From positions 11,408,501 through 11,472,500 of the forward strand of contig OU015569.1 in NCBI GenBank assembly GCA_907165135.1: DNA of 64,000 nucleotides. The letters are read 5' to 3'. The translations under genes were made by a program, and so were the position numbers. This document shows, piece by piece, positions 45,707-54,760 of this stretch (the stretch's first letter is position 1; every line of letters starts with the position of its first letter). This DNA comes from Oikopleura dioica. Taxonomy: Eukaryota > Chordata > Appendicularia > Copelata > Oikopleuridae. The notes under the pieces were generated by a model. It saw nothing but the letters and a program-made list of their open reading frames with translations, had not been told where the DNA came from and did not search any database.

Positions 45707-46146
45707 TTATTCCAGAGCTCTATAAATAAAGTAAAGTAGAATAAGGACGGCGTAAATGTTTCGACGCTGAGGCTCGCAATCGTCTTCGGAGGATGAACAT
45801 GTCGTAGTAATGAAGCTGGAGCTTGACAGTGTGGAAGTAGTAATGGAGGACGTGGAGGGAACGGAAGGTGATGAGGACGTGGACATTGGCGTTACAGAGG
45901 TAGTTGAGACTCTTCTTTCACTAAATTGAAAGTGAATATTTAAAATTTCGCTTTTTATTTCTTAATGTAAACTTTATATTGATTGATTTTGATGATTTTT
46001 TAAAGAAGGGACAAAAATTGCATACCTTTCAATAACGCCGGTGGTTTCTTCATCGGAGCCAGAGTCGGAGCTAGAGTCGGAGCCAGAGTCGTTGTCGTTG
46101 TCGATGTCGTTGTAGCTGTCGTTGTCGTTGTCGTTGTCGTTATCTT
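45707..46146 (-). CDS. Acidic, Ser/Thr-rich C-tail membrane protein (partial)
   Basis: Two exons join in frame (46026-46146 and 45707-45920). Exon 1 encodes an Asp-Asn repeat (DNDNDNDNDSYNDIDNDNDS) and SGSDSSSDSGSDEETTGVIE. Exon 2 encodes a mucin-like run (TSVTPMSTSSSPSVPSTSSI), SSSEDDCEPQRRN, and a C-terminal hydrophobic helix YAVLILLYFIYRALE before TAA. The upstream exon with the start was not found, because the frame meets a stop just before an acceptor-like ATTAAG. The DNA repeat behind Asp-Asn is a GTTGTC microsatellite, so repeat-number variation is likely. A competing plus-strand frame (45810 on, VVVMKLELDSVEVVMEDVEG) exists. No family is recognised. Confidence 0.35.
46075..46140. repeat. 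GTTGTC / GGAGCCAGAGTC microsatellite
   Basis: Two adjoining simple repeats: three GTCGGAGC(C/T)AGA units and about nine GTTGTC or GTCGTT hexamers. On the minus strand they encode Ser-Gly-Ser-Asp and Asp-Asn repeats of the acidic protein. Confidence 0.7.
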
Positions 46147-46288
46147 CTTAATCATGGATTAAATATTCACTGTAAATCGAAATATTTTTTATCTAAAAAA
46201 AAGTGAGGCCAGAATTTGAAATGCTCCTAAATGCTCGCGAGTGAAAGAGCGAGAGGGAAAATTCATCCATGCAAATTTTTTAGAAGGT

Positions 46289-47132
46289 AGCCGATCTAGC
46301 AGCCTCAATGAGCAGATCGAAAATCTCAACCGAGTCAAGCAAAAGCTTGAGAAAGAAAAATCTGAGGCCAAACTTGAAGTCGATGAGCTCCACGTCAACG
46401 TTGAATCCTTGACCAAGTCTAAGCTCAACTACGAGAAACAGACTCGAAATCTCGAGCACATGGAAGAGGAGCAGGAGTCTAAGCAAGACCTCCAGCGTAA
46501 GTTGACAAAATCCAACAACGAGTGCGTCCAGTGGCGAAACAAGTATGAGACTGATGCTATTCAGCGAACTGAAAAGCTCGAAGAAGCGAAGAAGAAGGTT
46601 GTCGCGCGACTCCAGGAGTCCGAAGAACAGGTCGAGGCAGCTGAGGGATGATGCGGTTCCCTCGAGAAGACAAAGACCCGACTTCAGGGCGAAGTTGAAG
46701 ATCTTTCTGCTGATTTGGAGCGAACCGCCGCCGCCGCTCAACTCGACAAGAAACAGCGAAACTACGACAAGCTCCTGTCCGAAGCTAAACAAAAGCAGGA
46801 GGAAGCCGCCGTTGAACTCGAAATTGCGCAAAAGGGAGTTCGATCTCAGCAGAGTGAGCTCTTCAATCTCAAAAATCTACTGAAGAGGCGGTTGATCAGC
46901 TTGAATCTATCCGACTAGAAAACCAAAACCTTGCCGAGGAAGTTCAAAAGCTTGTTGACCAGCTCCAGAAAGGATCAAAGACCATCCACGAACTCGAAAA
47001 GAGCAAGAGAATCGCTGACCAAGAACAATCTAATATCCAGGGTACTCTTGAAGAAGCTAAAGCTGCTATCGAAACCGAAGAAGCCAAGACCCTCCGAGTC
47101 TGTGTCGAGCTCCAGCAGCTGAAGGAAGAGAT
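46289..47132 (+). pseudogene. Myosin II heavy-chain rod fragment
   Basis: Unmistakable muscle-type myosin rod: [98 protein letters not shown]. There is no head domain or start. About 80 residues present in normal rods are missing between QTRNLE and EEEQESKQDL. The frame breaks at least twice: EAAEG then TGA near 46650, with the true frame continuing as [20 protein letters not shown], and LISLNLSD then TAG near 46918, with ENQNLAEEVQKLVDQL in another frame. No introns are seen. It runs straight into a sulfotransferase-like segment. Confidence 0.85.
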
Positions 47133-47475
47133 AAACTGGCGAGAAGCATTTTTCAACCGGCCGACAAACTGGAAGATGGGATTAGATTGGTATTTGAATC
47201 AGATGCCGAACTCTTACTCCGACGAAGTTACGTACGAAAAGACCCCGGACTACAATTTCCCCCTCGAGATTGGGGGATTTTCTCACATTTTCAGCAAAGC
47301 GCTCAATCAAAAGTTTCATTTAGAAAACGAAGGAGAAGGGAGAACTGTCAATGCCTGGCTGGTACTACTTACAGGGACATGGGAACTTTACAGAAGTCAT
47401 CGAGATTGCAATGAGGAAGATTTTAGAGGGCTCATTGCTAGGGATTCTAATCTGTCTAAGTATACATGTATGTAG
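47133..47475 (+). pseudogene. Heparan-sulfate sulfotransferase fragment
   Basis: Open frame in direct continuation of the myosin rod fragment. The block EAFFNRPTNWKMGLDWYLNQ with MPNSYSDEVTYEKTPDYNFP corresponds to the E-x-H-F-F ... GLxWYLxxMP ... VEKTPAYF region of heparan sulfate 3-O-sulfotransferases, the part just after the PAPS-binding loop. The PAPS loop itself and the catalytic C-terminal half are absent. The remainder (IGGFSHIFSKALNQKF, NAWLVLLTGTWELYRSHRD) is not recognisable and ends KYTCM. It is probably part of one mosaic pseudogene with the myosin fragment. Confidence 0.6.
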
Positions 47476-47736
47476 TAAATCTTGAATAATATTCGGATTG
47501 AATAATGTTACATATTTTTTTCATCATTATATCAAGAAAACATAGAAAAAAATAAATATCTTTGATAACCTCTAATTCGAATCCAAATAAGCCTGGTGAA
47601 TTAAGCTCAGAAGAAATCCGCCATTGCGTGAAAGATTACTATTCTCGCTGGGATGCTCCTCTTTCAGGACGAGTTTATGCTCTAGGTCCTAGAGTCTAGG
47701 AATCTAGGAAGTTCTACGCGCCGTTTAATCAAGAAC

Positions 47737-48424
47737 TCACCGAGAAATACACACATGAAAATAACGGCCATTGGAAGTGGTGAAAATTTGTAAATCAAAC
47801 ATCGTTCTACAGCTACCATTATCACCTGAATTACCTGAACATGAATGAAAAATGTCGTCGTCATTATCATCATCTTCATCTTCTCCTTCTTCGTTGTTGG
47901 CCTAGAATAAAAAATAAATATTCTGCTAGAACTCATCGATTCTTAATCGAAATTATAGAAATGAGACTCACCGATGGACTGTTTGGCGGCTGGGCTTCTT
48001 CCTGGGTTATCATGGCTTGCTGCACTAAACATCTTTCAAAAAGATGAAGAAGAAAATGGAGATGTTGAGACATTGTATCCAGTCGCTCTTCCCTTTCGGC
48101 CAGTCGCTCTTCCCTTTCGGCCACTCGCTCTTCCCTTTCGGCCAGTCGCTCTTCCCTTTCGGCCATTTGCGCTTCCTTTTCGTCCATCTAAAAAATTAGT
48201 TGGAATCAACTTCTATTGAAGCATATTTTCTCTGACTGTTTTAATCGGGAGACAAAATTTGTCTGCAAAAAGTTGGCAGTATTTTTAACCTAGACTCGGA
48301 AAACTTACCTCTCTCTCCCTTCTTTTGTTCTTGATCTTTTCCAATTCCAGTTGGAACCAGGTTACGACATATGCACAGGCATAAAGCAGCGCCCAGGAAA
48401 TGCCGTCAACAAGTTCGCAAATCA
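47737..48424 (-). CDS. Signal-anchor protein with AEREERL repeats
   Basis: Three exons. Exon 1 encodes MMICELVDGISWALLYACAY then VVTWFQLELEKIKNKRRERE, one membrane segment close to the N terminus. Exon 2 begins MDEKEAQMAEREERLAEREE after a TTTTTTAG acceptor and contains four near-identical seven-residue repeats (AEREERL or AEREERV). It then has LDTMSQHLHFLLHLFERCLV and AQPPNSPS. Exon 3 encodes the acidic NNEEGEDEDDDNDDDIF and may run on to a TGA at 47737 (NGRYFHVCISR). The repeat should form a highly charged single alpha helix. No family is recognised. Repeat number is set by a 21-bp tandem repeat. Confidence 0.5.
48079..48162. repeat. 21-bp coding tandem repeat, four units
   Basis: Four copies of CCAGTCGCTCTTCCCTTTCGG (one with CCACTCG), nearly identical, followed by a diverged fifth. 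On the minus strand they encode AEREER(L/V). High identity suggests recent expansion. Confidence 0.8.
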
Positions 48425-48805
48425 TGATGCTTTCTAAAAAGTTACCATATTATTAGTAAATATAGATTGGTAAGAATTATAAAAAGGTTGAAGATATAAA
48501 AAAGAACGAGAAAAAAATCATCACTATTGTAGATGATCTTCCTTGATTTCATCGAAAAGAAAACTGATTCCAAGGATTCTTATAGATGTCTAGCAATTTC
48601 AAGCAAATACAGTTCTAGAGAGAATATATGCTTTTGAAACTTTATGTTTGTACTCTTGAAAGATTGCCCCAAATACTTTACTTTTCGTGGTAAATTGATT
48701 TCGCCCAAATAGAAAGTAGCTCCTCCTCCGAAAGCAATGACTTCTCCCCTGAAAGACCTGCTTATCAAAACAAACAGACCAAAGCGGAAAAAGAAAAACT
48801 AGCAA

Positions 48806-49126
48806 TCAAAGAAACAAAAAAAGTTCCAAAACACTTTGAAGCAAAATCGCCCAGTAGACAATAATAAAGCCGACAGTTCTACTGCCAAGAGCAAGCCCAA
48901 GAATCCGCCAAAAAGCGCGAACTTCGTGCCGCCTATCCGCGTCCTCCAGCTCCTCTGGCTCGAGCTCTTCATCGTCTTTTTCCTCCAGTTGAAGACGTTC
49001 CAGCGACTCGGAAGTGGAAGAAACAGAGACAAAATCAAGCACCAGCCCAATGAGATTGTCGAAAAAGATCCAATCTGCCAAGAAAACTATGAAAATCGCA
49101 ATCAATACTGCTAACTCCGAGTAAAA
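48806..49126 (-). CDS. Two-membrane-segment protein, 3' exon
   Basis: After a TGAATCGTAG acceptor the frame reads FYSELAVLIAIFIVFLADWI, a membrane helix. It then has SVSSTSESLERLQLEEKDDE with an acidic EELEPEELEDADRRHEVR loop, a second helix LGLALGSRTVGFIIVYWAIL, and ends LELFLFL. The first exon was not identified. The layout of two helices around an acidic loop recalls the gene at 50.9-53.3 kb, without obvious sequence similarity. No family is recognised. Confidence 0.4.
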   Translation of the reverse strand, partial: FYSELAVLIAIFIVFLADWIFFDNLIGLVLDFVSVSSTSESLERLQLEEKDDEELEPEELEDADRRHEVRAFWRILGLALGSRTVGFIIVYWAILLQSVLELFLFL

Positions 49127-49534
49127 CTACGATTCAGACAACAGCAAACTGTCCTATAGGCTATAGCAGCCCCTCTCGTCTATCCGCCGCCAAGCCAATT
49201 GCTATTGTTCAACAGCAAGGTCCTTTTTGGACAGTAAATCGGAAAAATTTTTTTGCGTGCTCTTCAGTCATAAGGTCGTTCCAGCGATACAGCAGGTCTG
49301 AATAGTCAGTAGCTTATTTATTCTGGTCCGTTTGTCGTAATTTCGGCCAAAGCTGGTCTATACTTGGCTTCGAAATGGGGGTTCAATCGACAATCTTGGA
49401 CTCAGCTTTTCAAATTTTATCAAGACCAACTAAGCATTAATATCTGGGGTTAGCAAAAGACCGTAAAATCTTTCTTGTTCATGAAAATCTTCGTTGTTTT
49501 CACTCGCACAATAACTGTAGATTTCAGTGTGTAA
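49127..49534. other. Intergenic stretch with a small exon-like frame
   Basis: Minus strand 49209-49307 reads DLLYRWNDLMTEEHAKKFFR then FTVQKGPCC and a stop, after a CTATTCAG acceptor. It looks protein-like but has no identified upstream exon. The rest is unremarkable. The DONSON-like gene starts at 49535 on the other strand. Confidence 0.3.
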
Positions 49535-50562
49535 ATGGGAGATGACGGGACGGGTAGTTGGGTCAATCCAGCCGCGGTCATCAAGCGAAAGCGCAAGAAG
49601 ACAACTAGGGCATCAATCACTTCGAAGACTTCAACGGAGGAAAAAGAAAACCTCCCGAAGAAGCCGCTAAAAACATTCAACCCTTTCGCCAAGCTCAAGG
49701 AACAGACAAATGATCCAGCTAATACGTCCTTGGGATTTAGCTCCCTTACAGTCGATTCCCAAACGGATGATTCACAGAAGGACGAGAAAGCAAATGCTAG
49801 AGATAATGAGTTTCTATCGGCGCTGGAAAACCACGGTAATGTCACCGACCTGCCAAATATCGAGGACCGCTTCAAATTTGAGAATATTCTGAACGGAAGC
49901 AATGGCAGAAGCCTCCGAAATCGAAGAAGAACCATTGCCAACATGAGGTAAAGAATACAGTAAGGTTCGCTTCTGATCACTTTCTAGAGATCTTGATGAT
50001 GACAGCGCTCGCGACGGATTCACTGCCCAAAACAACCTCAATCAAACCTGTAGCATCCCGCTGGACTTCAGCATCAAGTCGAAGATGAAGATCAAATTTT
50101 CCGACACAAGCGCTCTCAGACGAATTAAAAAGGAAGACTGGAACACTGCGATTTCGGTGACACCTGCTGATCCGACGAAGCTCTCGCAAAAGCTTGCTGC
50201 AGCTTGTCTGTACTCCGCTTGGCCCGCGACCATTGGAAAGAAATTCTACCCGAGGTACTATTAGATTGATCTGTTAGGACGTTTGTATTCACAACTCGTC
50301 AAGGTACGCTACTGATTTTGAACCATCGAGCCACGGCCACCGAGCAGAGTACTGGACTCAATTCGAAGAAACTATCGACGCTGCCTTTGACGCGCTCAAG
50401 ACCAAGTTCCTGCCGCTATTCTACGTCTTCACTCGCAGCTACTCAATCGTTTTCTACACTCACGATGGCAGCTCAAATCCGAACAACGAAGACAGCCAGT
50501 CTCAATCTGCGCTTTATCAATTCACTCCAAAGCCGTTCCCTCTTTCTGCATTTGAGCTGTAA
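49535..50562 (+). CDS. DONSON: DONSON, N-terminal half only
   Basis: Replication-fork protein that helps load CMG helicase. Three exons: MGDDGTGSWVNPAAVIKRKR with a basic Ser/Thr-rich start and KTFNPFAKLKEQ; an exon with CSIPLDFSIKSKMKIKFSDT and LSQKLAAACLYSAWPATIGK; and HRAEYWTQFEETIDAAFDAL with KTKFLPLFYVFTRSYSIVF. These match the conserved central region of animal DONSON. The frame stops at 50560-50562 (PLSAFEL then TAA). One extra base would continue as VIAPATQGLKNKLIK, the next conserved block, ending at a GTATATT donor. No exons for the C-terminal half are seen in the following 2 kb. It is a truncated copy or a gene with an error plus a missing 3' part. Confidence 0.75.
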
Positions 50563-50911
50563 TTGCGCCGGCGACGCAAGGGCTCAAAAACAAACTCATA
50601 AAAGGTATATTTTGACTATTGAAAACATAGAAGAAAACACATTATTTCTTGAGCAAAATTGATCTCAGATCAATGATCTGCATTAAACTCTCCAACATTC
50701 AACTGGTCATAATAATAAATTGACATGCCTAATAAACTCTTTCATATAAAAATTTTTGTATTCAGTAATTCTAAGAGGTAGTCGCGAGCTGATTTTTATT
50801 GAAATTAAGAATAAAGAAAAAAGAAAAGTGTTTAAAAACAAATGAAAAAAAAACAGAAACAGAAACCAAAAAAGCGAGAAAAATAACAAAACGGAAAAAG
50901 AGTTAAATAAA

Positions 50912-53339
50912 TTAAAATCCAGTAAGTCTGCTTTCTTCTCTCCAGATCGTCAGCTCTTCTCCTTGTCCACGTCGATATTCTGCCCGATTGAATCGGATTT
51001 TTACATATCTTTTGCCTTCCCGGAATTCGAACTCCTGAAAAGAGGTTTTAAAAGAGAGTTAAATACTAATCATTTACTTTCTTAAGGAGGGGGGGTCGAC
51101 GAGAATTTTTTCAGGGGTGATCGTAATCTCGCCTATACACATGGTCTGGATATAAATCTTATATTTTTGGAATCTACAGAACCTCCCGAATCTGTTGAGC
51201 CTAAAATCAATGAATAAAACTGAGATTAAGGGGGTGAAATTAACAAAATTGTAAAAAAATTGACCATTTTTGGTCAAAAAATGGCCCTACTCTAACGGGA
51301 TTTTTGACCGATATTTTCTGGCCAGAATTTTTTCTAGTTTTCGTCACCTGATTTTTTCAACGCTTTTCTATCCACCAGTAAAATCAGATTTTGCCTATCT
51401 AATCAGGTTTTCCCGCATTTTTGATCGACGAGACTTTCACATTAAAATGATTGCTAGCAATGTAACCCTCAGCTTCTTCAAAACGGTTATTTACGATTAT
51501 ATAGAAAAATTCTAACTTATCATATTGAAAAGCTTCCGTCCTTCGATGAGTGCCCAAGTCGCCGTTTGCCCAAGATCTCCGTCTGCTCAACTTGGGGAAA
51601 CGGCGATGTGAATTAATTTGAATTGATTGATCATATGACTTGATTTTATTGGGTTCTCTACAGTCAATCCCGGCTTCAACAACTTCGATCCTAGATTTTC
51701 GGACATCAATCCTGGTGGAAAAAACGTCAATCCCGACTTCGTCAACGCTGATCCGGGCGTCACTTTCTTCAATCCTAGCTTCTCAGACGTCAGTCTCGGC
51801 TTCTCAGTTGTCAATCATGGCTTTTCGAATGTCGATCATGGCTTCTCCAAGATTGAATTAACGTTTGAAAAGCCTAGATTTAAATTGATGATGCCCGGAT
51901 TGACATGAGAGAAGTCGGGATTGGCGTTGAAGAAGCCATGATTGAAGTCGGTGAAGCCAGGATTGACGATGTAGAAACCAGGATTGAGAAGCCATGATTG
52001 ATATAATATAAATGATATTTAAGAAGACATGATTGAAGTTGTGGAAACCAAAGAATGTTAAAAGATCAATCAATATAAATTTATTCACATATCCGTTTCC
52101 CAAAGTTGGGGAAACGGCGACTGGGGCAAACGGCGACTTAGGCAAACGTAGACCACTCAGAGTAGCAGCAATGCTCAAGTTTACAACCTGGGCTGTCGAT
52201 TAGAAAATATTATTGTCGAGAATTGAGGGCCAATGTGAGCACTTTCCTTCGGCGATAAATTTTACAGATATTTTTGCAACTCAGACCCCTTTTTCATGCT
52301 TTTATCAATATTATTATGACCATCAGAATTTTCAATACTTTTTGAAAAACATGATTCTGCGACGTTTTTAATAGGATTAAGGGTAGGCTACGAGATAGCC
52401 TTAATTTTTTTTTCAGAATAAAGTTGACCCCTTAGGGACAAACAATTTTTGCTTATGAAAGAACAGATAGATACTGGCAGTGTCGATTGAGAAAATAAGG
52501 CAAAAGCATCGAGTTGCACCGAAATATTTTCAGCCGAGAAATTATTGCGAATGCGAAACTCGATTGCTTCAGACAAATTTTCTAGTCATAAAGATCTCTC
52601 AAATTTCAAATTCATAGCTTATATCCTTAAATGTTAATTAATGGATTTGAAAAGGTATAAATATATAACTACCTGTATATAAAATGAGTTATAAAATTAA
52701 TGTAGAGGTATAATTTTTAAAAATTATATATAAATACTTACTGTAATTGTAGCTTGGCAATGATTCGTCACATCCCAGACAGTTTCTCCAATAAAAAATC
52801 TAGGGCGGATGCCTCTCCGTGGCCGTTCTCTGCGCGCTTCCTAAACAAATTTACAGTTTAAAATAATTCTTCCAGAATCAACAAAAAATCGACCAAAATT
52901 CACCTGCTGTTGAGGGACTTCTGGGGCTGGAATTGGCTCCTCATTTTCGTCCTGTTCCTCTTCTTCTTCGTCCTCGTCTTCTTCTTGGTCCTCGTCTTCT
53001 TCTTCATAGTCATCCATGCTTCCGGCCGCTGGCGCTGGCGCTGGGGCATCTGCGTCGGCGCTTTTTTGGAGCAAAAACGCTCCATAGCTTCCAAGCAAGC
53101 CGACAACGGTGCAGATGATGGTGGTTAACCAAAATGATGCCGAACTCTGGGGCGACCGGTTTGAAGTTTCCACGGCGTTGCTCATGGGGGCGATGATAGG
53201 ATCGCGGGTCTCCGATTCACTTGAGACGATCCATTTGAGGACAATGATACACGGAAAAAACTGAAAATATAATTATATAAAGCCAGAATTCTATTTAAAA
53301 TTATGAAAAAATACTAACGAATCTTGGGATGTGGTCCAT
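50912..53339 (-). CDS. Two-membrane-segment acidic protein
   Basis: Four exons join with intact phase: 53319-53339 (MDHIPRF), 52904-53260, 52742-52840 and 50912-51034. The first helix is FFPCIIVLKWIV. A Ser-rich loop precedes the second helix FWLTTIICTVVGLLGSYGAF. An Ala-Pro stretch and a long Glu/Asp run (YEEEDEDQEEDEDEEEEEQD) follow. The C-terminal part is compact and basic: RRGIRPRFFIGETVWDVTNH, EFEFREGKRYVKIRFNRAE, and LTIWREESRLTGF. The last intron is about 1.7 kb, very large here, and is filled with repeats. No family is recognised. Confidence 0.55.
51083..51440. repeat. Dispersed repeat, copy 1
   Basis: Starts CTTAAGGAGGGGGGGTCGAC on the left. From 51228 (TTAAGGGGGTGAAATTAACA) it is closely similar to 59643-59884: shared blocks include AAATTAACAAAATTGTAAAA, ATGGCCCTACT, CGGGATTTTTGAC and CAGGTTTTCCCGCATTTTTG. 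Copy 2 ends in GTCGACCCCCTCCTTAA, the complement of the left end here, so the family has inverted termini. Confidence 0.65.
51540..52150. mobile_element. Fold-back element with inverted minisatellite
   Basis: Ends contain the same unit in opposite orientation: CCCAAGTCGCCGTTTGCCCA at about 51552 and GGCAAACGGCGACTTAGGCA at about 52128, each next to a TTGGGGAAACGGCGA copy. Between them are degenerate 30-bp repeats of AATCCTGGCTTCTCAGACGT type (about 51660-51850), then the reverse form GAAGCCATGATTGAAGTCGG (about 51910-52030). The first half is open on the minus strand with a ten-residue period, which I take as chance. It lies in the last intron of the 50.9-53.3 kb gene. Confidence 0.65.
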
Positions 53340-53590
53340 CTTGATGTTACAAAAACTTACAGTCCTACACGACTCTTTTGAAAAACAGCATGTTCTAGAG
53401 ATTTATTCCGCCAAATATTTAATTTTAATTTTGAAGCTCTGTTAAGTGAACTCTTCCTTGATTTCAATTTATCAAAAAAAAAAATCGAAAAGTATCGAAG
53501 AAAATGACCGAATCTTCCTTTGAAAATTTTATTCTTCTCGTTGTTTTCAATAAATGTTTTCAAAATAACAGTGCTAGAAGCAAAACAGTG

Positions 53591-54050
53591 TCAGTTAAAA
53601 TTGTCCGGATCGAGCATCTGGAGCGAAGACTGATAACGGAAGTTTTTCTTTGGAAGATCTCTTCTGTTTTCGTGGTATTGCTCGTCCAACTCGTCCAGAA
53701 TATTCAATGCGCGATTTGGCTGAATTAAGATTTTTTTTCAACTTGATTCTGCTGCTTTAAAAGTACCCTTTGAGACTGAAGCTGACTCTCGGTGGATCTG
53801 ATTCGGTCGAAGACAGTCAAATCTCGTTCAAAATTCGTCGAATCCATCAACGGTATGTCCTAGAAACAGAAATAAACTATTCGATAAATCGAAATTTTAC
53901 ATTTTCAAGGAAAGAATCAGCCATTTCTTCGGTTCTTCCGACTTGGGGATTTCGTCGAAGCCAGTCTTTCACTTTCGTTTCGTAGGATCGCTCTCTCTTT
54001 TCTGCTGGAGATTTGTGTGGCTGTTTTTCGATAGAAAATTTACTTAGTTT
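53591..54050 (-). CDS. Charged helical protein, 3' exons
   Basis: Three exons: about 53910-54050 (SIEKQPHKSPAEKRERSYET, KVKDWLRRNPQVGRTEEMAD), about 53766-53867 (DSTNFERDLTVFDRIRSTES) and 53591-53729 (PNRALNILDELDEQYHENRR, then FRYQSSLQMLDPDNFN). All junctions keep phase. MADSFLEN could be an internal start, but the upstream sequence is equally protein-like. The 5' end is continuous, in the same frame, with the gene listed next, separated only by one TAA (54051-54053). No family is recognised. Confidence 0.5.
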
Positions 54051-54425
54051 TTAAATATCATCATTTATTTTTATCGTTTTCTTGAATCTTGATTCTCTTT
54101 TCTTCTCCCTAGCATCAATCAAGTCAAAGTCTGGAATTGGGCTCGGCATCGCAAAGTCGAAATCGGGAATGGTTGGAAGATTCAAACTTGGAAAGTCGAC
54201 ATCGAAGCCTGGAGAAGTCATCGTTGGCAGTGGCAGAGAATTGTGCTTCGAACTTGAGCGCGTTTTTTCGCCGCTCCTGGATTTCGGGATTTCTGGCGGC
54301 GGAAACATCATGTTGGAAGAGGCGTTCAAGTTGAACTGCTCCGTTGCTGTCTTTTCGGTTGTCCTGTTTGTTGTCGTGGAAATCTGGGAAACGTTTCTTC
54401 GCGAATCGGTCTTCGGGTCTTTCGG
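54051..54425 (-). CDS. Pro/Ser-rich segment upstream of an in-frame stop
   Basis: Frame rich in Thr/Asn then Pro/Ser/Phe: TNRTTEKTATEQFNLNASSN, MMFPPPEIPKSRSGEKTRSS, PGFDVDFPSLNLPTIPDFDF, and IPDFDLIDAREKKRESRFKK. It ends NDDI at TAA, yet the same frame continues into the 53.6-54.05 kb exons. This could be one gene with a missed intron, a readthrough stop, or two genes. The upstream exon was not identified; the frame meets a stop near 54436. No family is recognised. Confidence 0.4.
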   Translation of the reverse strand, partial: PKDPKTDSRRNVSQISTTTNRTTEKTATEQFNLNASSNMMFPPPEIPKSRSGEKTRSSSKHNSLPLPTMTSPGFDVDFPSLNLPTIPDFDFAMPSPIPDFDLIDAREKKRESRFKKTIKINDDI

Positions 54426-54760
54426 GTGTTATTGCCTTTTGAAAATATGCTGGCTTGATTTTTGAAGAGATTCAGATTGTATTCCACAATTTCTGGTACT
54501 ACCAATGCTATGCATTACCTGCTCTTATTTTCTCAGAAAATGAAAGAAACAACCTTTTTTATAATTTTAATATAATTGATTTTTGTTACAACACTTTATT
54601 TGATCGACAACAGTATGTCATGAATGACTGCCAAGCAATTTTTTCAGTTTCGTTTATTGTTTTTGATATTTTCGATAATGCATCGACACAGCGTGTCTCA
54701 TACAGAGATAGGGTTGACAGTGTTTCTTAACTTTCTCATGTTCTTTTATTCGCTTTTTTA

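Noticed and set aside
48079-48162. CRISPR-like repeat array
   Set aside because: Units are directly adjacent without spacers and encode heptads in a protein; the genome is eukaryotic.
51083-51110. Spliced-leader RNA gene
   Set aside because: I looked for a leader followed by a donor and an Sm site across the window and saw none.
51587-51814. Ten-residue-repeat protein on the minus strand
   Set aside because: A 30-bp minisatellite yields periodic frames automatically; it lies inside a fold-back element and an intron, with no start or splice support.
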